This document shows, in pieces, positions 1 through 7,899 of a DNA stretch of 64,000 nucleotides. Both the position numbers and the translations under genes were made by a program. Under the pieces are notes generated by a model that did no database searches, was not told the origin of the DNA, and worked only from the letters and a program-made list of their open reading frames with translations. Positions within the stretch are counted from its first letter, which is position 1; each line of letters starts with the position of its first letter. The stretch comes from RYN-230 sp963814645 (GTDB lineage: Bacteria > Actinomycetota > Actinomycetes > Streptosporangiales > Streptosporangiaceae). The stretch spans positions 744,001-808,000 of the forward strand of contig CAWFDX010000009.1 in the NCBI GenBank assembly GCA_963814645.1. The letters are read 5' to 3'.

Positions 1-540
1 GGCGGGGCCACCCCGGTCGGGCCGGCGGTCGGCGCGGCGCTGCGTTTCATCGCGGCCGCTATCAACGCCCGGTCAGTAGTGGAAATCGGCACCGGCTGCG
101 GCACGTCGGGCATCTGGCTGCTCCGCGGGATGCGCCCGGACGCGGTGCTGACCAGTGTGGACGCCGAGCCGGAGCATCAGCGGCTGGCCCGCAAGGCGTT
201 CACCGAGGCAGGCTTCCCGGCCAACCGGTTCCGGCTGATCAGCGGGAAGGCGCTCGACGTGCTGCCCCGGCTCACCGACGGCGGATACGACCTGGTGTTC
301 TGCGATGCGGACAAGCAGGAATACCCGGACTACCTGGCCGCCGCGCTGCGCCTGCTGCGGCCGGGCGGCGTGCTGGCCTTCGACAACGCGCTGTACGGCG
401 GCCGGGTCGCGGACCACAGCCAGGCCGACCGGGGCACGCTGGCCATCCGGGACCTGGGTGAGCAGGTCAGGCAGGATGAGCGCCTGGTGCCAGTGCTGCT
501 GCCGGTCGGCGACGGACTGCTGGCCGCGGTCAAGCGGTAA
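1..540 (+). CDS. O-methyltransferase (SAM-dependent, family 3), 5'-truncated by the window edge
   Basis: The reading frame is open from base 1, so the N-terminus lies outside the window. The visible part begins GGATPVGPAVGAALRF and contains the SAM-binding motif VVEIGTGCGTSG (glycine-rich loop), an acidic residue after the second strand (SVDAEPEHQ) and the DLVFCDADK motif that carries metal and substrate contacts in class I catechol-type O-methyltransferases. Length and order match the family-3 O-methyltransferases; a homologue (Rv1220c) lies near sigE in mycobacteria. The substrate cannot be inferred. The gene converges on pepA and the two 3' ends overlap by 11 nt. Confidence 0.85.
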   Translation, partial: GGATPVGPAVGAALRFIAAAINARSVVEIGTGCGTSGIWLLRGMRPDAVLTSVDAEPEHQRLARKAFTEAGFPANRFRLISGKALDVLPRLTDGGYDLVFCDADKQEYPDYLAAALRLLRPGGVLAFDNALYGGRVADHSQADRGTLAIRDLGEQVRQDERLVPVLLPVGDGLLAAVKR

Positions 541-2062
541 CCGGGGCACCCGCCGTCAGCCAGTGCAGCAGCAGCTGGGTGCCGAACCCGGTCGCGCCCT
601 TGGTGATCTCGCCGTCGTCGGCGGTGGCCCGGGCCGCCCCGGCGATGTCCAGGTGAGCCCAGGCCCGGCCGCCGGTGAACTCGCGCAGGAACAGCGCCGC
701 GTCGATCGACCCGGCCCGGCCGGACCCGCCGGCCACGTTGGCCAGGTCGGCCACCGGTGAATCCAGCCCGGCCCGGTAATCCTCGGCCAGCGGCATCCGC
801 CACAGCCGGTCACCGCTGGCCGTCCCGGCCGCCAGCAGCCCGGCGGCCAGGGAGTCGTCGGTGGCGTACAGTGCGGCCATCACCGAGCCCAGCGCCACCC
901 GCGCGGCTCCGGTCAGCGTGGCCAGGTTGACCATGACGTCGGGGGCGAGTTCGGCGTCGGCATAGGCCAGCGCGTCGGCCAGCACCAGACGGCCCTCCGC
1001 GTCGGTGTTGAGCACCTCCACCGTCCGCCCGCCGTAGTGCCGGATCACGTCCCCGACCCGCAGCGCGGTACCGGATGGCAGGTTCTCCGCCGCGGCCACC
1101 AGCCCGGTGACCCGGACCGGGGCGCCCAGCGCGGCCAGCGCCGACATGGTGGCGATCACCGCGGCCCCGCCGGCCATGTCGGTCTTCATCGTTTTCATGT
1201 TGTCGGTGGGCTTCAGCGACAGGCCGCCGCTGTCGAACGTGATGCCCTTGCCGATCAGCACCACATGCCGCCGCGAACCGGCCGGCCGGTAGCTCAGCTC
1301 GATCAGCCGGGGCGGCCGGACCGATCCTGAGCCCACCCCGAGCAGCCCGCCGAACTGGTCCCGGGCCAGCTCGGCCTCGGTCCAGACCCGGCAGGACAGG
1401 TCACGGGCGGCGGCGATCCGGGCGGCCTCGTCGGCCAGCCAGGCCGGTGACTTGGTCATCGACGGGGTATTGGTGAGATCCCGGGCCAGCGCCACCGCGT
1501 CGGCCACGATCGCGGCCCGCTCGACCAGGGCCGCCGCGTCCTGGCGCCCGGCCAGCAGCAGCTGGACCTGGGCCGGCCCGGTCTCCCCGGAGGCGGTGGA
1601 TTTCAGCGTGTACTGGTACGAGCCGAGCATGAGCCCGGCCACGAACGCCTGCACCGAGTCATCCGGCTCGGCCAGGACGGCGGTGCATACCACGGCCCGG
1701 CCAGCCGGTAGCCGCCGGGCCAGCGCCGCCCCGGCCCGGCGCAGCGCGGCTGGTGCGGCATCGGCGATGCCGAGGAACATGACCGTGCACGGGCGCGCGC
1801 CGAGCCGGATGACGGTCTGGGTGATTTCGCCCGCGCGGCCGGTCAGCTCGCCGCTGGCGATGATGTCGGCGGCCGGGACCGGAAGATAGCTGTCCAGCTC
1901 GGCGGCGCCAGCGCCGGGCCCGGGGCTGGCGCCGGGCTCGTCCGGGCTGCGCACCGGAATCACGATGACCGCGGGCCCGGCTTCGCCGGCCGCGCGGAGG
2001 AAACTCTCCAGGGGTTGCTGGTCAGCCGCTGGAACAGCGGTAACCCTTGCCTTGACCGGCAA
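530..2062 (-). CDS. pepA: Leucyl aminopeptidase (M17 family, PepA)
   Basis: Cytosolic dimetal aminopeptidase that removes N-terminal residues from peptides. The C-terminal catalytic domain shows GKGITFDSGGLSLKP (metal-binding Lys and Asp, about residue 275) and the M17 signature NTDAEGRL (about residue 355) with its Asp and Glu ligands. The N-terminal macro-like domain is less conserved. At 510 residues it has the usual family length. The start used is TTG at 2062, 3 nt after the stop of the DUF3117 gene, which suggests translational coupling; no better ATG or GTG is seen in frame. The 3' end overlaps the convergent methyltransferase gene. Confidence 0.93.
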   Translation of the reverse strand: MPVKARVTAVPAADQQPLESFLRAAGEAGPAVIVIPVRSPDEPGASPGPGAGAAELDSYLPVPAADIIASGELTGRAGEITQTVIRLGARPCTVMFLGIADAAPAALRRAGAALARRLPAGRAVVCTAVLAEPDDSVQAFVAGLMLGSYQYTLKSTASGETGPAQVQLLLAGRQDAAALVERAAIVADAVALARDLTNTPSMTKSPAWLADEAARIAAARDLSCRVWTEAELARDQFGGLLGVGSGSVRPPRLIELSYRPAGSRRHVVLIGKGITFDSGGLSLKPTDNMKTMKTDMAGGAAVIATMSALAALGAPVRVTGLVAAAENLPSGTALRVGDVIRHYGGRTVEVLNTDAEGRLVLADALAYADAELAPDVMVNLATLTGAARVALGSVMAALYATDDSLAAGLLAAGTASGDRLWRMPLAEDYRAGLDSPVADLANVAGGSGRAGSIDAALFLREFTGGRAWAHLDIAGAARATADDGEITKGATGFGTQLLLHWLTAGAPVTA

Positions 2063-2065
2063 GGC

Positions 2066-2233
2066 TCAGCCGGTGACGGATTTGAGCGCGTCCGAAAGCC
2101 GGGCCGCCTCATCCGCGGACAGTTCGACCACCAGCCGCCCGCCACCTTCGAGCGGTACGCGCATTACGATGCCGCGGCCCTCTTTGGTGACCTCGAGCGG
2201 ACCATCGCCCGTCCGCGGCTTCATCGCCGCCAT
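2066..2233 (-). CDS. DUF3117 small conserved actinobacterial protein
   Basis: A 55-residue protein beginning MAAMKPRTGDGP and ending in LSDALKSVTG, which matches the very conserved actinobacterial DUF3117 family (Rv1211-like). The frame stays open upstream to 2320, but the conserved N-terminus and a Shine-Dalgarno run (AGGAAGGGG, 7-8 nt upstream) place the start at ATG 2233. The function of the family is not known. It is cotranscribed with pepA (3-nt gap). The 250-nt divergent gap up to the hydratase at 2485 should hold both promoters. Confidence 0.88.
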   Translation of the reverse strand: MAAMKPRTGDGPLEVTKEGRGIVMRVPLEGGGRLVVELSADEAARLSDALKSVTG

Positions 2234-2484
2234 TCCGCATCCCCTTCCTGCCCGGGCCGCATGAGACCTCGCTGAGGCCTGCCGCGCCGGGATCCCGGCA
2301 CCTGCGGCGGGTCCGGCCACCCACAGCCGAATGATCAGTACCTCTATTATCCAGAGTTCCGGCCTACAGTGGTAACGATCAGCACTCCCTTCCGCCCCCT
2401 GCCGTCGGTAACTAGGGTCTCAACAGCACCTCGTGCACCATCGGTCACGGGTGGTTAGGTTTACCTGCACCTAAGGAGAGTCCA

Positions 2485-3291
2485 GTGCCGGACGCGGAAT
2501 CAGACACGGTGCGCTGGGACCTTACTGAGGCGGTCGGCACCATCTTGCTGAACCGGCCGCGGGCTCATAACGCGCTCACCGCGGAGATGAAGACCGCGCT
2601 GCTGGCCGCGCTGCGCCAGGCGGCGGCCAGTCCCGAGGTCCGGGTGGTGCTGATCACCGGTGCCGGACCAGCCTTCTGCGCCGGCCAGGACCTGCGGGAA
2701 CACGCCGGGCTGCTGACGGCGGCGGCGCAGACCGGGGCGGCGATGGATACCGTCCGGGAGCACTACAACCCGATCGTGCTGGCCATCAGGTCCATGCCCA
2801 AGCCAGTCATCGCCGCGGTGAACGGGGTGGCCGCGGGCGCCGGCGCGTCCCTGGCACTGGCTTGTGACCTGCGCATCGCGGCCCGTGGCGCCAGCTTCCT
2901 GATGGCCTTCGCCCGGGTCGGGCTGGCCGCCGACACCGGTGCCTCGTGGACCCTGCAGCGGCTGGTCGGGGCCGGGCGGGCGGCCGAACTGCTGCTCCTG
3001 GCCGAGCCGCTGGCCGCGACCCGGGCCCTGGAGCTGGGCCTGGTCAGCCAGGTGGTGGACGATGCGGACCTGCCCGCGGCGGCCGGCGCGCTGGCCGCCC
3101 GGCTGGCCATGGGCCCGACCGCCGCGTACGCGGGCATCAAGGCGGAACTCGACTACGCGGCCGGCCATGACCTGGCCGCGGCGCTGGAGCAGGAGGCCGA
3201 GGTTCAGGCCGCGCTGGGCCGCACCGCGGACCACCTGGCGGCCACGGCTGCGTTCGCCCAGAAGCAGCGGCCAACATTCCAGGGCCGCTAG
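2485..3291 (+). CDS. Enoyl-CoA hydratase/isomerase, PaaG-like
   Basis: Crotonase-fold protein of 268 residues acting on acyl-CoA thioesters. The oxyanion-hole segments FCAGQDLREH and GVAAGAGASLALACDLRIAA are present. The segment MAFARVGLAADTGASW carries the Asp typical of PaaG (ring-epoxide/oxepin-CoA isomerase of phenylacetate degradation) instead of the Glu of classic hydratases, and the C-terminus KQRPTFQGR also resembles PaaG. GTG start at 2485 behind a clear AAGGAGAG site. No other phenylacetate genes are nearby, so the precise substrate is an inference; a fatty-acid or dienoyl-CoA isomerase is the alternative. Confidence 0.85.
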   Translation: MPDAESDTVRWDLTEAVGTILLNRPRAHNALTAEMKTALLAALRQAAASPEVRVVLITGAGPAFCAGQDLREHAGLLTAAAQTGAAMDTVREHYNPIVLAIRSMPKPVIAAVNGVAAGAGASLALACDLRIAARGASFLMAFARVGLAADTGASWTLQRLVGAGRAAELLLLAEPLAATRALELGLVSQVVDDADLPAAAGALAARLAMGPTAAYAGIKAELDYAAGHDLAAALEQEAEVQAALGRTADHLAATAAFAQKQRPTFQGR

Positions 3292-3313
3292 GCCAAGATC
3301 TGCCGGACCGGCC

Positions 3314-4162
3314 TTACCTGGCGTCCGCGCTGACCATCTCCTCGTGCGCACAGACGATCTGCTCGGCCGCGTCGACCAGGTCGGAGAACTCCCGCCACTC
3401 GCGCCCCCCGGTGCGGCTGGTCCAGGACACCACCCGGCTGCGCACCCACACGGTCAGGCCGCGCCGGATGGACAGCACGGACATGCCCGAGGCCGGCGCG
3501 TCGGCCCGGACGATGTGCCCAAGGCCGCGATCGGCCAGCATCCGCTCCAGGCTGGCGGCCGCCTGAAGCGAGCCGGGCAGGGCCCGCCGGAACCGGTCCA
3601 GCGCAGTGCCGGGAGGCACCGGCTGCGCGAACCACACGGCCTTGCCGGACACCTTCCAGCCGCCGAGCCGGGCGCGGGTCAGATGATGGCCCCAATGGCC
3701 GTCGGACAGCGCGTGCACCACGCACAGGCCCCGGCCGCTCTCATCCTCTTCGGCCGGCACATCAGCGGACAGCGGGTCCGGTGCCTGGCCGTTCTTCCAG
3801 CCGGGCAGCGCGTCGAACACTTTGCACACGAGTTCTTGCTGGCCAGCAGCCCGGCGCAGGTACAGCCAGAGCTCCGGGGCACCGGCCACTGGGCAGCCCA
3901 GGACGCCGTCGAACTGGATCGCGGCCCGCGCGTGCATGCTGTTGGCAGCGAGCTCGCTGGCCATCGTGACGCCGTCGTCAATCGCCTCGTCCGGCAGCCC
4001 GATCCCAGTCGCCGCCGCCCGGAACAGCTGCCGGGCAGTGGCCGCGCAACTGGCATCCATCGGCAGTGGCGAAGCCGAACATCCCCCCGCAGACACGGTC
4101 GCGGCCGGAGGATGCACCGCGTCGGAGGGGTGCGGTGCATCGGCCGCAAGTGACCCTAGCAT
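3314..4162 (-). CDS. ATP-binding regulatory protein (HATPase_c / anti-sigma-like)
   Basis: A 282-residue soluble protein with a GHKL ATPase fold: N-box-like ELAANSMHA (about residues 69-77), a middle segment KVFDALPG, and the G2 box ESGRGLCVVHALSDGHWG (about 140-157). There is no histidine phosphoacceptor or membrane segment, so it resembles the stand-alone RsbW/anti-sigma ATPases that accompany XRE/DUF397 genes in Streptomyces. The C-terminal ~100 residues (from about 180) have no recognised domain. It is transcribed alone, with a dyad operator candidate 24 bp upstream that resembles one in front of the XRE gene (5619-5637). A regulatory partner role is inferred. Confidence 0.75.
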   Translation of the reverse strand: MLGSLAADAPHPSDAVHPPAATVSAGGCSASPLPMDASCAATARQLFRAAATGIGLPDEAIDDGVTMASELAANSMHARAAIQFDGVLGCPVAGAPELWLYLRRAAGQQELVCKVFDALPGWKNGQAPDPLSADVPAEEDESGRGLCVVHALSDGHWGHHLTRARLGGWKVSGKAVWFAQPVPPGTALDRFRRALPGSLQAAASLERMLADRGLGHIVRADAPASGMSVLSIRRGLTVWVRSRVVSWTSRTGGREWREFSDLVDAAEQIVCAHEEMVSADAR

Positions 4163-4186
4163 GATCTTTCAGCCTTCCCGGGCCGC

Positions 4187-4205
4187 AATCTGTGAAACAC
4201 AGATT
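4187..4205. promoter_or_regulatory. Perfect dyad operator candidate upstream of the HATPase gene
   Basis: AATCTGTG-AAA-CACAGATT, a perfect 8+8 bp inverted repeat, lies 24 bp upstream of the start at 4162. A close variant in reverse orientation (AATCTGCGATTCACAAGTT) lies upstream of the XRE gene. Binding by the XRE/DUF5753 regulator is an inference from this sharing. Confidence 0.5.
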
Positions 4206-4446
4206 ATGAGTCATGCGCCGACCGCGCAACGACATCCGGGACGGAAGTGCGGGCTTGAAGCAGTCTTTACTTTTTCTGTCCGGACAGAAGCGTCCCAAAA
4301 GTGGACATTACGTAAAGTATTAGTGCTGTGGCTAACAGGTAACGCAAGCCGCATGGCCTGGGTGTTTCCGCCCGGCGAGCCGCGCAGTACAGTCGTGCCG
4401 CGGCGGCTGCGCGGCAGCCGCCGGGCCTCGAGACAGGTCCTGATAG

Positions 4447-4480
4447 AAGAATCCCCCGGGTGGCGGCCCGGGGGATTCTT
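4447..4480 (-). terminator. Strong hairpin terminator after the XRE-DUF397 operon
   Basis: Perfect 14-bp stem (4447-4460 with 4467-4480) with a 6-nt loop, placed 20 nt beyond the DUF397 stop codon. On the minus strand the stem starts AAGAATCCCCCGGG. The rest of the 4163-4500 gap holds no gene; apart from this hairpin and the dyad at 4187-4205 I see nothing else in it. Confidence 0.7.
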
Positions 4481-4500
4481 TCGTTCGGTACCTGGGTGGC

Positions 4501-4716
4501 TCAGCCTTCGCCGTCGAGGTCGAAGCGGCCCGCCTTCGTCTCGGCCAGGAACCGGGCGAACGACGCCCGGCTGACCACGTGTGCGCCATCGCCGGGACGG
4601 GTGCTGTCCCTGACGGCGACGACATCTGGCAGATTGGCCGCGACCTCCACGCAGCCACCGTTGGACCCGCTACTCAGGCGTGCCTTACGCCACTCAGCTC
4701 GAGACAGATCGGTCAT
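4501..4716 (-). CDS. DUF397 small protein, partner of the XRE regulator
   Basis: A 71-residue protein with the DUF397 pattern: WRKARLSSGSNGGCVEVA, then VAVRDSTRPGDGAHVVSRASFARFL. It starts 2 nt after the stop of the XRE gene, so the two are cotranscribed and probably coupled. In Streptomyces such pairs (WhiJ/AbaA-type loci) control development, with the small protein thought to modulate the DNA-binding partner; that role here is inferred. Confidence 0.88.
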   Translation of the reverse strand: MTDLSRAEWRKARLSSGSNGGCVEVAANLPDVVAVRDSTRPGDGAHVVSRASFARFLAETKAGRFDLDGEG

Positions 4717-4718
4717 GA

Positions 4719-5570
4719 CTACTCCAGTTGTTGCGCGAGGTGTTCTAGGTAGACCGTGGTAGCTCCGGGCTCCTGTGAGGAGTCGCGGATCCGGCCGAAT
4801 GCTTGGACATACAAGTTCACCTCTTCTGGCCTGCTCACCTCCTGGACGGCGATATCGGTTTCGGTGAAGACGACGCTCGGCTCGTCGCCGGGCAGTTCGA
4901 AGATGTTGATCGAGGACGTCACGCCCGGGCTCGGGCCGTCCGCGAAACGCTGGATACGCAGTTCCACGTTGGGGCGGCGGCTCATCTCGATGAGATGCTC
5001 GATCTGCTCCCGCCGCTCCGCCCGGGTACCCCAGTGGTACATCAGGGACGCCTCGGTGATCACCGCCACCAGGCGGGGCGCCGTCCCGTTGTTCCGGTCC
5101 AGGATCTCCTGGCGGCGCTGCCGGGTCTCCATTGCCTTACGCCGCCAGGCGGGCGGCCGGGGGCCGGCCCGCATGAACGCCTCCGCGTAGTCCTGGGTCT
5201 GCAGCAGACCGGGCACGACCAGCGGCATGCAGACCTGAATCCGCTCCGCGTCGTTCTCGAAACCGGGGAACTCGTTCTCGAAGATGTCGGTGTAGTCACG
5301 CCACCACGGCCGGGTGCGGGACCGGATGGCCAGGTCCTCGAGTTCTTCCGCGGTGGCGCTGTCTACGCCGTAAATTCGCAGCAGGTCCCGGATGTCGCTC
5401 ATCTCGGGCCGCTTCCACTGGTTGGCCTCGAACCGGCCGACCTTGCCGCGGCCCCAGTTGAGGATGTCGCAGACGTGGTTAGCGGTGTGCCCGCTGTTCA
5501 GCCGGAGTTCGGCGAGGCGGCGGGACAGCCGACGCTTGGCCACGGTCGCCCCGTAGGCATCGTCGGTCAT
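4719..5570 (-). CDS. XRE-family transcriptional regulator with DUF5753 domain (WhiJ-type)
   Basis: A 283-residue DNA-binding protein. The N-terminal helix-turn-helix (about residues 10-75: KRRLSRRLAELRLNSG, NWGRGKVGRFEANQW) is followed by the DUF5753 domain (about 85-280, with PLVVPGLLQTQDYAEAFMRA). The start is ATG 5570, because a textbook AAGGAGG lies 9 nt upstream; an in-frame TTG at 5591 would put that site inside the gene. It forms an operon with the DUF397 gene. A dyad at 5619-5637, 48 bp upstream, suggests autoregulation. The effector is unknown. Confidence 0.9.
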   Translation of the reverse strand: MTDDAYGATVAKRRLSRRLAELRLNSGHTANHVCDILNWGRGKVGRFEANQWKRPEMSDIRDLLRIYGVDSATAEELEDLAIRSRTRPWWRDYTDIFENEFPGFENDAERIQVCMPLVVPGLLQTQDYAEAFMRAGPRPPAWRRKAMETRQRRQEILDRNNGTAPRLVAVITEASLMYHWGTRAERREQIEHLIEMSRRPNVELRIQRFADGPSPGVTSSINIFELPGDEPSVVFTETDIAVQEVSRPEEVNLYVQAFGRIRDSSQEPGATTVYLEHLAQQLE

Positions 5571-5618
5571 CCTGCCCCACCTCCTTGACAAGGCGCCGGA
5601 TTAAGCATAGCGCTACCT

Positions 5619-5637
5619 AACTTGTGAATCGCAGATT
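5619..5637. promoter_or_regulatory. Operator candidate upstream of the XRE gene
   Basis: AACTTGTGAATCGCAGATT. Its reverse complement, AATCTGCGATTCACAAGTT, agrees with the perfect dyad at 4187-4205 at 14 of 19 positions. It lies just upstream of the SD and start of the XRE gene, where a repressor site would be expected. Confidence 0.45.
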
Positions 5638-5745
5638 CTCGGCCACTTTCCTGGGACTCTCAGGTTGTGTTCAGGGTAAGCACAATCCAGCGTCCGGGGT
5701 GGCATTCGCTGACCGGAATGCCCGGTGACGGCCGGCCGAGGCGGG

Positions 5746-6030
5746 CTAGCTCGCGCCCTCGTCGAATTCGCCGTTCCGTACGCCGTCGAGAAAGCACTCC
5801 CACTCGTGGCGGTCGTACACGAGCACCCGGCCCGTGGGGTCGCCAGCGACTCGCATCAGCACGTATTCGGTGTGCTCGGAAGCCGCCCCCGGGGCGGCTA
5901 CGGCCGCGGTGGCCAGGGCGTGCGCTGCCACGAACGCGATCTCGATCGCCCCGTTCCGGTCGCCAGACCGCCGCCATTCCTGCGCGGCCAGGTTGACGCC
6001 GAGTTCGTCTACGGTCGGCTTCCCGGTCAC
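5746..6030 (-). CDS. Divergent DUF397-like protein
   Basis: A 94-residue protein. EWRRSGDRNGAIEIAFV and the C-terminal VLVYDRHEWECFLDGVRNGE match the beginning and end of DUF397 proteins, with an inserted Ala-rich segment (about residues 33-48). The GTG start at 6030 is chosen because GAGGAGG lies 8 nt upstream; the frame is open further upstream but that part overlaps the methyltransferase gene and has no family resemblance. It follows that gene by 58 nt in the same direction. It may partner an XRE regulator elsewhere, or the one at 4719. Confidence 0.75.
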   Translation of the reverse strand: MTGKPTVDELGVNLAAQEWRRSGDRNGAIEIAFVAAHALATAAVAAPGAASEHTEYVLMRVAGDPTGRVLVYDRHEWECFLDGVRNGEFDEGAS

Positions 6031-6088
6031 TGCTGCATCCTCCTCGGGCGGCAGGGCGCCGCGTGGCAACCCCAACAGTAGAGCATGA

Positions 6089-6943
6089 TCACTCGTCACT
6101 ATCTGCAGTCGCCGGATTCGCCAGACGCCGGCCAACCCCGCACCACAGCCAGCGGGAGCCATCGGTGTCGGCCGCGGCCGGGTCCTCGGCGCCCCACAGG
6201 CCGGCATAGGTCAGCTCGGCCGGACTGCCCCGGTACGGCGGCACCAGTTCCAGGCCGGTGAAGAACCGGGCCACCTGGGCCCGGGACCGGAAGTGCATGT
6301 GCTCGGTGGCGGTGTCGAAGACGGCGCGGAATCCCGCCACCGCCTGATCGGACTTGTGATCGGCGCTCAGGTGGGACAGTGACAGGTAGCTGCCCGGGGC
6401 CAGTTCGCCGACGTATCGGTCGACGAGCTGGTACGGGCCGTCCTCGTCCGCCACGAACATGAGCACGCCGGTCATCAGCAGCCCGGCCGGCTCGCTGAAG
6501 TCGATGAGCCGGCGCAGCTCCGGGTGGCCCAGGATGCTCTCGGGCTCGCGCAGATCGCCCAGGATGACAGTGGTCGAGCCGTTGCCGGCCAGCAATGGCT
6601 CGCTGTGCAGCCGCACCAGCGGGTCGTTGTCCACGTAGACCACCCGGGCCTCCGGGACCAGGCGCTGCACCACCTCGTGTGTGTTGCCGACCGTGGGCAA
6701 CCCGGACCCGATGTCGACGAACTGCCGGATGCCCTGCTCCGCGATCCACTTGGCCGCCCGCTGGTGGAAGCCGCGATTGGACCACGCCGCGTCCCGCACT
6801 TCCGGAACGGCCTTGAGGATCTGCTCGGCGGCGGCGCGGTCGGCCGGGAAATTGTTGCTGCCTGCTAACAAATAGTCATAAATCCGGGCCGGAGCCGGGA
6901 CGCCGCTGTCCACCCCGCCGGGGCCAGGCTGAGCGTCGGTCAT
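6089..6943 (-). CDS. DUF574 / Methyltransf_19 SAM-dependent methyltransferase (copy 1)
   Basis: A 284-residue protein with the family hallmarks: N-terminal PAPARIYDYLLAGSNNFPADR, the NRGFHQRAAKWIAEQG segment, SAM-binding FVDIGSGLPTVGNTHEV, the acidic YVDNDPLV strand and LGDLREPES. The C-terminal part includes VARFFTGLELVPP. The family is expanded in Streptomyces and Streptosporangiales next to XRE/DUF397 genes, and its substrate is unknown. It has a close paralogue immediately upstream on the same strand (6982-7824), spaced 38 nt, likely one transcript. Confidence 0.88.
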   Translation of the reverse strand: MTDAQPGPGGVDSGVPAPARIYDYLLAGSNNFPADRAAAEQILKAVPEVRDAAWSNRGFHQRAAKWIAEQGIRQFVDIGSGLPTVGNTHEVVQRLVPEARVVYVDNDPLVRLHSEPLLAGNGSTTVILGDLREPESILGHPELRRLIDFSEPAGLLMTGVLMFVADEDGPYQLVDRYVGELAPGSYLSLSHLSADHKSDQAVAGFRAVFDTATEHMHFRSRAQVARFFTGLELVPPYRGSPAELTYAGLWGAEDPAAADTDGSRWLWCGVGRRLANPATADSDE

Positions 6944-6981
6944 GTCTGTCGCCCCCTCCCGCCCACACCTGTCTGATCACC

Positions 6982-7824
6982 TTACCGTCGGGGCACCCGG
7001 GCGACTCCGGCATAGCCCCAATGCGACCCATCGCTATCGGCGCTTTCTGGGTCGTCGGCCCCCCACTCGCCCATGAAGACCAGCTGGGGCGTCTCGCCCG
7101 GCCAGGGCGGAACCAGGTCCAGGCCGGTGAAGAAGCGCGCCACCTCGGCCCGGGGCCGCAGATGGATGTTCTCGGTCGCCTTGGCGTACTCGGCCAGCCC
7201 GGTGCGCACCGCCCGCGGCGGCACGTTGTCCGCGGTCACGTGGGACAGCGCCAGGTAACTGCCGGACGGCAGCGCGGCCACATACCGGGACACCAGGGCC
7301 CAGGGGTCCGCGTCGTCCGCCACGAAATGCATGACCGCCGTCATCAGCAGCGCCACCGGCTCAGTGAAGTCGATCAGCGACCGCAGCAGCCGGTCCCCCA
7401 GCACGGCGTCCGGCTCGCGCAGGTCACCGAAGACGAAGGTGGTGAGCCGGCCGGTCAGCAGTTCACCCGCGTAGGCCCGGACCATGGGGTCGTTGTCCAC
7501 GTAGACCACCCGGGCCAGCGGCGTGACCGCCCCGACGACCTCATGGGTGTTCCCCTGGGTGGGCAGGCCGGACCCGATGTCGATGAACTGGGTGATCCCG
7601 CGGTTCTCCGCCAGCCACTTCGCGGCTCGCTGGTGGAAGCCACGGTTCGCCCAGGCCATGTCCGAGATCTCGGGCAGGCCCGCGCGGATCCGCTCGGCCG
7701 CCTCCCGGTCGGCCACATAGTTGATCCGGCCGCCCAGGTAGTAGTCGTAGAGCCGGGCTGGGCTGGGCACCTCCGGGTCGACACCCGGCGGAACCGGCGG
7801 CTCCTCTACAGGTCCGTCCGTCAC
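6982..7824 (-). CDS. DUF574 / Methyltransf_19 SAM-dependent methyltransferase (copy 2)
   Basis: Paralogue of the downstream gene: PSPARLYDYYLGGRINYVADR, NRGFHQRAAKWLAEN, FIDIGSGLPTQGNTHEV, YVDNDPMV, FGDLREPDA, VARFFTGLDLVPPWPG. The start is set at GTG 7824 (280 residues, VTDGPVEEPP) because it aligns with the MTDAQPGPGG start of copy 1 and has GGAGGG just upstream. A GTG at 7860 in the same frame has no SD. A GTGATTCAC element related to the two operators of this island lies about 44 bp upstream. Confidence 0.87.
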   Translation of the reverse strand: MTDGPVEEPPVPPGVDPEVPSPARLYDYYLGGRINYVADREAAERIRAGLPEISDMAWANRGFHQRAAKWLAENRGITQFIDIGSGLPTQGNTHEVVGAVTPLARVVYVDNDPMVRAYAGELLTGRLTTFVFGDLREPDAVLGDRLLRSLIDFTEPVALLMTAVMHFVADDADPWALVSRYVAALPSGSYLALSHVTADNVPPRAVRTGLAEYAKATENIHLRPRAEVARFFTGLDLVPPWPGETPQLVFMGEWGADDPESADSDGSHWGYAGVARVPRR

Positions 7825-7861
7825 GCCCCCTCCAGCCACGCTCTGCTCATATTGTGACACC

Positions 7862-7880
7862 GTCTGTGTGATTCACGAAG
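7862..7880. promoter_or_regulatory. Weak third operator-like element upstream of methyltransferase copy 2
   Basis: GTCTGTGTGATTCACGAAG shares TCTG and GATTCAC with the reverse complement of the XRE-gene site, but carries one extra base between the half sites. It is a lower-quality match than the other two. Confidence 0.3.
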
Positions 7881-7899
7881 GGAGATCGGGAAAGCGGCC

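Noticed and set aside
4501..5570. XRE-DUF397 pair as a toxin-antitoxin module
   Set aside because: The XRE protein has the DUF5753 domain and DUF397 is not a toxin fold; the arrangement matches WhiJ-type developmental regulators.
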